Shown piece by piece: positions 31,819 to 39,896 of a stretch of DNA of 64,000 nucleotides. The DNA is from Edaphocola flava (GTDB taxonomy: Bacteria > Bacteroidota > Bacteroidia > Chitinophagales > Chitinophagaceae). The DNA lies in assembly GCF_004118155.1 (NCBI RefSeq), contig NZ_SAIQ01000001.1, positions 682,001 to 746,000 on the forward strand, read 5' to 3'. The notes beneath the pieces are model-generated. The model did not search any database, was not told where the DNA came from, and worked only from the letters and a program-made list of their open reading frames with translations. Within the stretch, counting starts at the first letter, position 1. The number at the start of each line of letters is the position of its first letter. Made by a program: the position numbers and the translations under genes.

Positions 31819-32511
31819 TTAATCCCGTGATCTGCTGTTGGTAAACAGCATGATATAATAGATCAGGGTTGCAATAGAACTGATTGCAGCCACCACATAA
31901 GTTCTGGCCGCCCATTTCAATGCATCCTGTGCTTTATCATGATCGGCACCTACTGTTATCCCGGTAGATTCCAGCCACTTCAGCGCCCTGTTACTGGCAT
32001 CATACTCAACCGGCAGGGTAACCAGGCTGAATATTGTAGACAAAGCAAATAATACAATACCTACCAGCATCACTATAGGGCTCGCCTTGGCCACCAACAG
32101 CGCCAGGCCTATCATAATCACCCATTGAGATAAACGGGTACTGATATTCACCACAGGCACCAGCTTACTGCGTAATTGCAGCATACTGTAACCGGTGGCA
32201 TGCTGTACCGCGTGACCGCATTCGTGGGCGGCAACTGCAGCGGCAGCAATACTATTGCTGGCATATACCGATTCACTCAGGTTTACGGTCTTGTCTGCCG
32301 GGTTATAGTGGTCGGTCAGTCTTCCCGGTGTGGAAATAACCTTTACATCCATGATACCATTATCAAGCAGCATTTGCTCTGCCACTTCTTTACCGGACAT
32401 GCCGCTCATCAGCGGATCATGGCTGTACGTTTCAAATTTACTTTTCAGTCGATTACTGACATACATCCCGACCAGGAACATAATACCGGCAATCAGATAA
32501 TAACCCATCAT
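31819..32511 (-). CDS. Membrane-bound zinc metallopeptidase (YugP family)
   Basis: The 230-residue protein has an N-terminal transmembrane helix, a soluble part with HECGHAVQH near residue 93 (HExxH zinc site) and VNLSESVYASNSIAAAAVAAHE before it. Two or three further hydrophobic segments follow (WVIMIGLALLVAKASPIVMLVGIVLFAL and the C-terminal YVVAAISSIATLIYYIMLF). Length and layout match the YugP neutral zinc peptidase family, which is widespread and poorly characterised. The active site probably faces the membrane or cytoplasm. It is monocistronic, with a strong terminator downstream. Confidence 0.9.
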   Translation of the reverse strand: MMGYYLIAGIMFLVGMYVSNRLKSKFETYSHDPLMSGMSGKEVAEQMLLDNGIMDVKVISTPGRLTDHYNPADKTVNLSESVYASNSIAAAAVAAHECGHAVQHATGYSMLQLRSKLVPVVNISTRLSQWVIMIGLALLVAKASPIVMLVGIVLFALSTIFSLVTLPVEYDASNRALKWLESTGITVGADHDKAQDALKWAARTYVVAAISSIATLIYYIMLFTNSRSRD

Positions 32512-32681
32512 AATTTAATACTGGTTTGATTATAATTAAAGGTACAAATTTGGGACCAAATTAATTTTGACAGATGTTATGACATTTTTATACTTTTAAG
32601 GGCTGAAATCCGCATTTGGTGCAATTTCTGGCATAAATCAATCCCATTTATCATTTGTTTTTTAACATATATTCAACAAGC

Positions 32682-33611
32682 ATGAGAACATTATTCCTGA
32701 GTATACTGGCCTGCTTATCGACTTTCCTGCTTACAGCACAAGACAATTATTTCAAAGTAAGCACCCTTAATCTGAAAGATGGCAGCGTACCTGTATTTTC
32801 TAATAAGAAAGCGAAGAAGGTAAGCAAACGCATTAATGAATACCTGCAACTGGCTACAGTGGGCAGCCTGGCAGAGCCTCATAAGGACAGTCTAACCTGT
32901 GCTTATGATTATGTTATCCTTCTGAACAATAATCGCTGTCTGTCTGTACGCTGCACACCGATAGACAGCACACTGCCTGTACCAGCTAAAAGTATTGCTT
33001 TTAATGCGGCTACCGGGCAGGTGATCGGCATCACCGATCTATTCTCTTCCACCGGATTGGGCGAACTGAAAAGAATGATTTTACGCCAGCATGCCGATGC
33101 TATTGCACAATATATTCCTGCAGAAAGTAAGGAGGAGGTGAATAAGTGCCTGAAAAACAACCTGGGTATCTTTACGTTAAAACAAGGCATTATTTCCATC
33201 CAGTCATCATCATGCTTCCCTGCAAATACGCCATACCGTGCGGTTCTGGACATGCCGGTACAACCGGTGCAAAACCTGCTGAGCAATTATGGCTTCGGCG
33301 TATTCGGGCTGAACCCTGATGTAAAAATGAAAAAGATGGTGACCAATAGCCTGCCTAACCTGTACTCCGGCAAGATCGGAAGTGATGCAGTTCTATTGCA
33401 GTTAGACCCGGTGATGGATAAAACCCTGAGTGGTGTGTTATATAATGTACATACTGGCAAAGCCATACCCGTACAGGGCAGCTTTCGCAGCAATCATTTC
33501 GATGCGGAAGGCAGCTGGGGCAAATTCAGTGTGGTGATCAGCAATGGTATGGTACAGGGCAACTTCAGACCGGCCGGCGGCAGACCGCAAACTATAAATC
33601 TGGAAAAATAA
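32682..33611 (+). CDS. Hypothetical secreted protein
   Basis: From ATG 32682 (a TTG at 32655 is less likely) the 309-residue product has a signal peptide (RTLFLSILACLSTFLLTAQ). A conserved-looking alpha/beta region follows, with AKKVSKRINEYLQLATVGSL, a Cys-containing centre and TGQVIGITDLFSSTGLGELKRMI, the latter like DUF3298/RsiV-type domains. The C-terminal ~80 residues form a separate beta-rich part. The function is unknown. A peptide-binding lipoprotein gene starts 31 bp downstream on the same strand, and the two may be co-transcribed. Confidence 0.7.
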   Translation: MRTLFLSILACLSTFLLTAQDNYFKVSTLNLKDGSVPVFSNKKAKKVSKRINEYLQLATVGSLAEPHKDSLTCAYDYVILLNNNRCLSVRCTPIDSTLPVPAKSIAFNAATGQVIGITDLFSSTGLGELKRMILRQHADAIAQYIPAESKEEVNKCLKNNLGIFTLKQGIISIQSSSCFPANTPYRAVLDMPVQPVQNLLSNYGFGVFGLNPDVKMKKMVTNSLPNLYSGKIGSDAVLLQLDPVMDKTLSGVLYNVHTGKAIPVQGSFRSNHFDAEGSWGKFSVVISNGMVQGNFRPAGGRPQTINLEK

Positions 33612-33642
33612 ACCTTATTTTGTCCTTCAAATAAAATCATCC

Positions 33643-35265
33643 GTGCTGCGCAACTCAATCGTTTGTCTATTATGCCTTGCCTTTCTGAGCTCTTGCACAC
33701 AGAAGGCTAAGGAGCGTAAGATGGTCTTCCGGTACAACCAGGCCGGCGGACTGGAAACGCTGGACCCTGCATTTGCTAAAAACCTGAGCATTATGTGGGG
33801 CGTGCACTTTATATTCAATACCCTCACAGAAGTGGACAAGGAGCTTAAGGTTACTCCTTCCCTGGCGCAATCCTGGGAGCTATCCGAAGATGGGCTGCAC
33901 TATACTTTTCATATCCGCAGAGATGTGTACTTCCATGACAACGAAGCCTTTCCCGGTGGCAAAGGCCGCCGCATGACGGCATATGATGTACAATATAGTT
34001 TCGACCGGCTCATTGACCCGCTGACGGCCTCTTCCGGCGCCTGGATCTTTAATGACCGGGTGCGCAGCAAGCAGCCATTCGAGGCGATCAATGACAGTAC
34101 CTTTATCATTCACCTTAACCAACCGTTCCGCCCGCTTCCGGAGATACTCAGCATGCCTTACTGCTCTGTAGTACCGCATGAGGTAGTGCGCAAATGGGGC
34201 AAGGATTTCCGCAATCATCCCTGTGGCACAGGACCTTTCCGTTTTCAATACTGGGATGAGGGTAATACACTGGTGTTGTATAAGCATCCCGGCTACTGGG
34301 AGCAGGACAGCAGCGGCCAAAGGCTCCCCTACCTGGATGCGGTACAGGTAAGTTTTAATGATACCAAGGCAACAGAATTCCTGTTGTTCCTGCAGAAGAA
34401 ACTTGATTTTGTAAACGGATTGGACGGTTCTTTCAAAGACCTTGTACTGACGAAGAAAGGCACATTGAAACCGGACTTCCAGGATAAGATACGCTTGAAG
34501 AAACTGGTATACCTGAATACGGAATACCTGGGTATACTGGTCGACAAGGACAATGCAAAACTGAAAGGCACTCCCCTACTGCATCCTAAGGTGCGCCTGG
34601 CGATTAATTATGCCATAGACCGGAATAAAATCGTGACCTACTTCCGTAATGGTGTAGGCATACCGGCCACTACGGGTTTTATCCCTAAAGGCATGCCGGG
34701 TACAGAAAAGCGCCTGGCTACCCCTTATGAATATAATCCGGCCAAAGCCCTGCAATTACTGGCAGAGGCGGGCTATCCGAATGGTAAAGGTCTTGCCCCT
34801 ATTATATTACAATGTCCCGAAGCGAATGTGGATGTCTGCAATTTTGTGGCTACACAATTAAACGATATTGGTATACCGGCAAGGGTGCAGGTGATGCAAC
34901 CCGGATTGCTGCGCCAGGAGATGAGCCGCTCACAGGCACCATTCTTCAAAGCACAGTGGATTGCCGATTATCCCGATGCAGAAACCTACCTGGCATTTTT
35001 CTATAGTAAATTCCCAGCACCGCCGAATTATACGCGTTTTAATGATCCTGTATTTGATCACTTATATGAGCGCAGCCTACAGGCAGCCGATGATGCGACC
35101 CGCTTCCATATGTATGCACAGATGGATAGCCTGATCAGCAGCAAAGCACCTGTGGTGCCGCTGTTCTACGACGAGATGCTGCATTTTACCCAAAATAACA
35201 TCAGCGGATTCGAAGAGAACCCGCTGAATATTATAGACCTGAAAAGGGTTCGAATAAACAAGTAA
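33643..35265 (+). CDS. ABC transporter peptide-binding lipoprotein (SBP family 5)
   Basis: The 540-residue protein starts from GTG 33643 with a lipoprotein signal LLCLAFLSSC. The family-5 signature follows: GGLETLDPAFAKN, LAQSWELSEDGLHYTFHIRRDVYFHDNE, the YDVQYSFDRL segment, and RLAINYAIDRNKIV further on. Such proteins capture oligopeptides, murein peptides or nickel for an ABC importer. No permease or ATPase genes are next to it, so it may work with a transporter encoded elsewhere. The nearby L-Ala-D/L-Glu epimerase gene (36310-37338) hints at cell-wall peptide use, but the two are convergent and not in one operon. Confidence 0.92.
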   Translation: MLRNSIVCLLCLAFLSSCTQKAKERKMVFRYNQAGGLETLDPAFAKNLSIMWGVHFIFNTLTEVDKELKVTPSLAQSWELSEDGLHYTFHIRRDVYFHDNEAFPGGKGRRMTAYDVQYSFDRLIDPLTASSGAWIFNDRVRSKQPFEAINDSTFIIHLNQPFRPLPEILSMPYCSVVPHEVVRKWGKDFRNHPCGTGPFRFQYWDEGNTLVLYKHPGYWEQDSSGQRLPYLDAVQVSFNDTKATEFLLFLQKKLDFVNGLDGSFKDLVLTKKGTLKPDFQDKIRLKKLVYLNTEYLGILVDKDNAKLKGTPLLHPKVRLAINYAIDRNKIVTYFRNGVGIPATTGFIPKGMPGTEKRLATPYEYNPAKALQLLAEAGYPNGKGLAPIILQCPEANVDVCNFVATQLNDIGIPARVQVMQPGLLRQEMSRSQAPFFKAQWIADYPDAETYLAFFYSKFPAPPNYTRFNDPVFDHLYERSLQAADDATRFHMYAQMDSLISSKAPVVPLFYDEMLHFTQNNISGFEENPLNIIDLKRVRINK

Positions 35266-35282
35266 GTTATTACAAAAGCTAA

Positions 35283-36185
35283 TTAATTCTCTGAGACATT
35301 TCCAATTTTTTTAATTTTTGACTCTAGTCCAATTAACTTTGTAGGGTCAGGAAACAGATTCGATACATTTTCAGGTGCGACTAAAGCAGGATGAATTTCT
35401 GCTCCTTTTTCTATTAAATTCGCAAAAATTGATATTGAATTTTTAATTCGTTCTATGTTTTCTGGAACATTTCCTGAAAAATTTTCGGTTTGTATATGTT
35501 CTGCTTCTGCCTGTATCATAATTTCTGTCTGAGCTTTCTGAGCTTTCAAAATATCGTCCAAACTTTCATTTTTGACTTTCAAGGACTTAATTTGCTGTTC
35601 TAGTAATCGTCCTTCTTGTATTTTTTTATATATAACGGCAGCAGACCAAACTACACTTGCAATAATACTAACTGCAGTCGTGCCAATTAGAACGTTTAAC
35701 CATATTGATCCGTTTTCGACACTTACTATTTTTGTGTGACCTCCGACCTCCTCATTATAAACTATTTGTGATAAAGCAATATGAATATCTCGAGAGACTT
35801 TGGATAACTCATCGAAGTCATTCACTGGTGGCAATTTAATATTTATCGAATCAACCGACTCTTCCGGCACTGTCTTAAGCAATAAATTTAAAAAATTTGC
35901 AAGTAACAGTTTAAGCTGATTAAGATTATAAATTAGTGTATTTCCTTCAGACTGTTGAATATTCATCTGATCATTTGATGACGTAAATATTGCAGATTGT
36001 TTTATTACATCTACAATTGTATCAAAAAGGCCAAGAGAATCTACCTCATTCACAAGTATTCTTAAATTACTTAAGCCAGAAAATTTTAAGCTAGGAGGAG
36101 AGCCATGCAATTGTTCGGTTTTCCAGTCTAATTTCCCCAAGATATCTTGAAGTGAAAATTTAATTTGTTTTAACGATGTCACCAT
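35283..36185 (-). CDS. AT-rich orphan membrane protein with coiled coil
   Basis: The 300-residue protein has no signal peptide. An N-terminal region of about 165 residues, predicted mostly helical, is followed by one transmembrane helix at about 170-192 (VLIGTTAVSIIASVVWSAAVIY). A Lys/Glu-rich coiled coil spans about 193-225 (EGRLLEQQIKSLKVKNESL) with a further tail. Codons are far more AT-rich than in the peptide-binding and epimerase genes on either side, which suggests recent acquisition. No family is recognised. A stand-alone acquired gene of this type could be a defence or effector component, but the sequence does not show it. Confidence 0.6.
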   Translation of the reverse strand: MVTSLKQIKFSLQDILGKLDWKTEQLHGSPPSLKFSGLSNLRILVNEVDSLGLFDTIVDVIKQSAIFTSSNDQMNIQQSEGNTLIYNLNQLKLLLANFLNLLLKTVPEESVDSINIKLPPVNDFDELSKVSRDIHIALSQIVYNEEVGGHTKIVSVENGSIWLNVLIGTTAVSIIASVVWSAAVIYKKIQEGRLLEQQIKSLKVKNESLDDILKAQKAQTEIMIQAEAEHIQTENFSGNVPENIERIKNSISIFANLIEKGAEIHPALVAPENVSNLFPDPTKLIGLESKIKKIGNVSEN

Positions 36186-36309
36186 ATTTTCATTACGCTG
36201 TTACATAAATATACACAAGTTTATGAAAGCGTCTAAAACAATACAAATTTATTTACGTACACTAAAGAAAAAACACATCAAAATAACAGGTCAAATATTT
36301 CGTTTACTC

Positions 36310-37338
36310 CTATTCAGACAATTGTGCTTTCTTCAGCCCCAGTCCTGTGCCCTGAGGCTGCAGGATGTGGCCGTTCTCGTAGCGGATGCCTTGTATACCT
36401 GTTGTATCCTCAGACAATAGTGGTCCGTCGATATCGGCATAATCGGCCAAAGGCAATAAATGGCTTAAAGCAGTGGCACCGATCACGCCTTCGTTCATAC
36501 TACCCAGCATTACCTTCAGCCCTTTGGCTTTTGCAGCACGAATGAGGTCTACACCTGGTGTAAGGCCAGAGCACTTCGATAGTTTTACATTGATTCCATC
36601 ATACAATCCGGCAATCTGCTCCAGGTCTTTTGCACTCTGACAGGCTTCGTCTGCAATAATTGGAATGGTTGTCAGTGTTTTCAGGATACGCATATCTTCT
36701 ACATTGCCTTTCTCCAGTGGTTGCTCGATCAGTTCTATACCGGCCTGCTCCAGCTCCGGCAATAGGATTCTGGCTTCTTCCAGTGTCCAGCCCTCATTGG
36801 CATCTACCCTGATCTTTGCATCCGTCACGCTACGGATCGCTTTGATTACTTCCATATCCTCACGGCTACCCAGCTTTACTTTATATATAGGCCAGGGGTG
36901 CGCCTGCACACGACTTATCGCTTCTTCGGGACTGGTAATGGCAATGGTATAATCGGTCAGGGGAATGTCTTTCCACTCCAGGCCCAGTAACTGGTACACT
37001 GGCTGGCGCTTCATATGTCCGAACAGGTCCCAGCCGGCGATATCCAGGGCCGAGGTCAGGAAGTGCTCACCGGGAATGAGGTGATGCAGGAAATGCCAGA
37101 AACGGTCGGGGCTATTCAGGTTATATTGCTCAATCATTCTACGCTTTGCTTCCAGCAGGGCGATCATGCCCTCTACCGTTACATCGTGGTAGCTGATGGC
37201 TGTAGCCTCTCCGTAGCCGCGCAGGGCTGCAATACCCAGGCTGATGCTGAGGCTTTCCTGCTGGGTTTTTATTCCTTTTGAAATGCGAAAGGGATACTGA
37301 AAAGGGAAATTATGACGTTGATATTGTAATTGTAACAT
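36310..37338 (-). CDS. L-Ala-D/L-Glu (dipeptide) epimerase, enolase superfamily
   Basis: The 342-residue enolase-superfamily enzyme shows the muconate-cycloisomerase-subgroup residues. They are the KVK motif (catalytic Lys) near 155 in IYKVKLGS, metal ligands in RVDANEGW, ELIEQPL and IADEAC, and the second catalytic Lys in NVKLSKCSG; DIDGPLL is near the end. Together with the LGSMNEGVIG loop this best fits dipeptide epimerases (YcjG/YkfB type), which convert L-Ala-D-Glu from murein turnover to L-Ala-L-Glu. It is cytoplasmic and single on its strand. Other dipeptide specificities are possible. Confidence 0.88.
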   Translation of the reverse strand: MLQLQYQRHNFPFQYPFRISKGIKTQQESLSISLGIAALRGYGEATAISYHDVTVEGMIALLEAKRRMIEQYNLNSPDRFWHFLHHLIPGEHFLTSALDIAGWDLFGHMKRQPVYQLLGLEWKDIPLTDYTIAITSPEEAISRVQAHPWPIYKVKLGSREDMEVIKAIRSVTDAKIRVDANEGWTLEEARILLPELEQAGIELIEQPLEKGNVEDMRILKTLTTIPIIADEACQSAKDLEQIAGLYDGINVKLSKCSGLTPGVDLIRAAKAKGLKVMLGSMNEGVIGATALSHLLPLADYADIDGPLLSEDTTGIQGIRYENGHILQPQGTGLGLKKAQLSE

Positions 37339-37392
37339 AAAGCAGGATAAAAATTAAACCACAGAACGACAAAAATAGCGATTTAAATCTCC

Positions 37393-37400
37393 TATCTTTG
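37393..37400 (+). promoter_or_regulatory. -7 element (TATCTTTG) for the OM barrel gene
   Basis: TATCTTTG lies 36 bp upstream of the ATG at 37436 and fits TAnnTTTG. No matching -33 TTTG is present. Confidence 0.5.
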
Positions 37401-37435
37401 TACCCTTTTATAAAAATAAACATATAAAAAAAGCG

Positions 37436-38152
37436 ATGAAGAAAATCTTCGGCACTATCTTATTGGGTTTAATGGGCAGCATGTCTGTTTTCGCCCAGGA
37501 CAATACCACTGAAACTCCAACAGCAAAGAAAAATATACGTAAACCATCTCAGGACCATATCATGATCCAGTTATCTCACGATCGCTGGGCCGGTGCTCCT
37601 GATTCTGTAAAAACCGGTGGACTAGGCAGAGGCGTGAGTGTGTACCTGTGTTATGATTTCCCGATCAAGAAATCTAATTTCAGCTTCGGTGCGGGTGTCG
37701 GCATTACCTCTAACAATATTTATTTCAAAAACCAGCGTATGGTACTGAACGGACGTACCGGCAGTCCTGTATTTACGGAGACTGATAAAACTATCTTCAA
37801 AGGCCAGAAGCTGAATACTACTTATCTGGAAGCTCCTTTGGAACTGCGCTATTTTGCCAATAAAAACAACCGTAATACCGGTTTTAAATTTGCCATTGGT
37901 GCAAAAGTTGGTTTTAACGGTATCGGTGGTGCCCATTTTAAAGAGAAAGAATCTATTGAGGGTAAATTTGTAACCTATAAAACAAATACCAAACGTTATA
38001 TGCAAACCTGGAGACTGACCCCTACTGTACGTATCGGTTATGGCAACTTCAGCGTATTTGCACAATACACGGTAACACCGCTGTTTAATACCGGTGCAGG
38101 GCCGGAAGATATCCGTCCGATGTCCTTCGGAATCTGTATCAGTGGCCTTTAA
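37436..38152 (+). CDS. Outer-membrane beta-barrel protein
   Basis: The 238-residue protein has a signal peptide (KKIFGTILLGLMGSMSVFAQ). A short acidic/Thr-rich linker is followed by about eight amphipathic strands (LGRGVSVYLCYDFPI, NFSFGAGVGITSNNIYF, LELRYFANK, GYGNFSVFAQYTVTPLF). It resembles the PorT/OMP_b-brl family of small Bacteroidota barrels. The function is unknown. It is a monocistronic unit with its own -7 element and a terminator at 38171-38208. Confidence 0.82.
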   Translation: MKKIFGTILLGLMGSMSVFAQDNTTETPTAKKNIRKPSQDHIMIQLSHDRWAGAPDSVKTGGLGRGVSVYLCYDFPIKKSNFSFGAGVGITSNNIYFKNQRMVLNGRTGSPVFTETDKTIFKGQKLNTTYLEAPLELRYFANKNNRNTGFKFAIGAKVGFNGIGGAHFKEKESIEGKFVTYKTNTKRYMQTWRLTPTVRIGYGNFSVFAQYTVTPLFNTGAGPEDIRPMSFGICISGL

Positions 38153-38170
38153 CCGCAATTAATCCAAAAT

Positions 38171-38208
38171 ACTCCGCGAAACTTTACCCAAAGTTTCGCT
38201 TTTTTTAT
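38171..38208 (+). terminator. Terminator after the OM barrel gene
   Basis: GCGAAACTTT-ACCC-AAAGTTTCGC followed by TTTTTTTAT forms a classic Rho-independent terminator. Confidence 0.9.
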
Positions 38209-38231
38209 ATTTTGCTTTCCAATCTCCTCTA

Positions 38232-39491
38232 TTGACCCGGTTGTATCGACATATCGAGTTTCTGAAAGCTGTACTGCTGTATACGCTTACAGCATTTGGC
38301 GGCCCTCAGGGTCACCTGGGCATGATGCTTCGCATCTTTGTAGAACGCCGTAAAGATATTACTGAAGAGGAGTTACTGGAGCTGAATGCCTTCAGTCAGA
38401 TGCTGCCCGGCCCATCCTCTACGCAAACCATTATGCTGATCGGGTATAAGCGCGGCGGCCCTACACTGGCCATTCTGACCTTACTGATATGGGTATTGCC
38501 GGCAGCCATCCTGATGGGTGCCTTTTCTTTCCTGATTACTTATATGAATATCCAGGCGATCAAAACCACGATATTTCATTATATACATCCCATGACGATC
38601 GGCTTTGTAGTGTATGCTGCACTGAAAATGATGGAAAAATCGGTCAGCAACCTGGCCACCTGGATCATCATGATTGTCTGCGGAGCCCTAACCCTGATAT
38701 TTCATAATCCCTGGATTATCCCGGCGATGTTCGTCCTATCGGGCTTTATTACCAACCTCAGCAATAAGCGTATCCCGGAAAAGAAAGAGCCGAGAAAGAA
38801 ACTGAAATGGATCAATATACGCCTGTATATAGCTGTATTTATCCTGGTAGGTCTGCTCAGTGAGCTGGCACGCTGGGGCGACTGGCCTTATAAGCGCATC
38901 TTTAACCTCTCCGAAAATTTTTACCGCTTCGGTACATTGGTGTACGGTGGCGGACAGGCATTGCTGCCCATGATGTTTTTTCAATTTGTAACCAGACCCC
39001 TGGCTATTGGCAGAGAGCCTTTTCTGAGCTCCTCTGAACTCATTACCGGCTTCGGTATGGTACAGGCTATACCCGGTCCGGTATTTGCCGTTTGTGCCTA
39101 TGTAGGTGGCATGTCCATGAACCAGTTTGGCAGCGGCTGGCAGATACTGGGCGGCCTGGTGGCCATCACAGCCGTGTTTCTGCCCAGTACTTTATTACTC
39201 CTGTTTTTCTATCCTATTTATCATAACCTGAAACAGCATGTGATCATATACCGTGCACTGGAAGGGATTAATGCGATGATTGTTGGTATTGTATGGGCAT
39301 CGGGCATACTGTTCTCGATGGACATATTACATATCACAAAACACAACTTATTATCTTTTGACTGGGTACAGAATGTTGATCTCCTGAGCATACTCGTGCT
39401 GATCGGCACTTATCTTACCCTCCGGTATACCAAAGTACCCCCTCCGCTGCTGGTTGGCACCGCATTAATTCTGGGCTATTTCTGGGGATAA
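38232..39491 (+). CDS. chrA: Chromate transporter (CHR family)
   Basis: The 419-residue inner-membrane protein has two homologous halves, the long-chain CHR arrangement. Half one opens with FLKAVLLYTLTAFGGPQGHLGMM and the LPGPSSTQT loop. Half two has YGGGQALLPMMF, GFGMVQAIPGPVFAVCAYVGG. About ten transmembrane helices are predicted. Members extrude chromate by proton antiport, although many homologues have unproven substrates. It starts at TTG 38232; no better in-frame ATG precedes the first conserved helix. It stands alone, without chrB or metal-resistance neighbours. Confidence 0.88.
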   Translation: MTRLYRHIEFLKAVLLYTLTAFGGPQGHLGMMLRIFVERRKDITEEELLELNAFSQMLPGPSSTQTIMLIGYKRGGPTLAILTLLIWVLPAAILMGAFSFLITYMNIQAIKTTIFHYIHPMTIGFVVYAALKMMEKSVSNLATWIIMIVCGALTLIFHNPWIIPAMFVLSGFITNLSNKRIPEKKEPRKKLKWINIRLYIAVFILVGLLSELARWGDWPYKRIFNLSENFYRFGTLVYGGGQALLPMMFFQFVTRPLAIGREPFLSSSELITGFGMVQAIPGPVFAVCAYVGGMSMNQFGSGWQILGGLVAITAVFLPSTLLLLFFYPIYHNLKQHVIIYRALEGINAMIVGIVWASGILFSMDILHITKHNLLSFDWVQNVDLLSILVLIGTYLTLRYTKVPPPLLVGTALILGYFWG

Positions 39492-39534
39492 CAGAAAACT
39501 TTTGTTAAGGCTACCGGATTTATACCGATTTGTA

Positions 39535-39563
39535 TTGTTTTATATGAAAATAGGTTACATTTG
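39535..39563 (+). promoter_or_regulatory. Promoter of the 68-residue protein gene
   Basis: TTG (39535-39537), an 18-bp spacer and TACATTTG (39556-39563) fit the Bacteroidota consensus. The ATG at 39603 is 40 bp further on. Confidence 0.65.
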
Positions 39564-39602
39564 CTTCGAATAACAATTAATTATACCAAAAAATAAACCG
39601 AC

Positions 39603-39809
39603 ATGGATACTTCAAAATTCATTACAGCTTATTGCTTGAAAACAAAAGAGAAAAACGTACCAATGCACAATGCCGTAGTTTCTAAAACAGCCAGAGGCGG
39701 TTATATCGCTAAAGGTGATGATGGAAAAGGCAATAAAATGAGCGCGATCCTGGGTGAGGCGAAAGCATTACAAGCGATCAAAGATAAAGTTGCGAAACAA
39801 GATTTCTAA
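39603..39809 (+). CDS. Small conserved cytoplasmic protein of unknown function
   Basis: This 68-residue basic protein contains FITAYCLKTKEKNVPM, then RGGYIAKGDDGKGNKMSAILG, and ends in a short helix (KALQAIKDKVAKQDF). Composition and codon use are those of a well-expressed gene. It has its own consensus-like promoter and a strong terminator directly downstream (39825-39865), so it is a short, independent transcript. I recall similar short proteins in Bacteroidota genomes but know no assigned role. Confidence 0.75.
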   Translation: MDTSKFITAYCLKTKEKNVPMHNAVVSKTARGGYIAKGDDGKGNKMSAILGEAKALQAIKDKVAKQDF

Positions 39810-39824
39810 TCAATAGTTCATTGA

Positions 39825-39865
39825 TATAAAAAAGCGCAGGGTATACCACCCTGCGCTTTTTTATT
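39825..39865 (+). terminator. Terminator after the 68-residue protein gene
   Basis: AAAAAAGCGCAGGGT-ATACC-ACCCTGCGCTTTTTT is a near-perfect hairpin with a T-run. Confidence 0.92.
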
Positions 39866-39896
39866 ATCTTGCGTCCGAAAAAATATTTTATCCTAC

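Noticed and set aside
33643-37338. A murein-peptide uptake and recycling operon
   Set aside because: The peptide-binding gene and the epimerase are convergent, separated by an unrelated AT-rich gene, and no ABC permease or ATPase is present.
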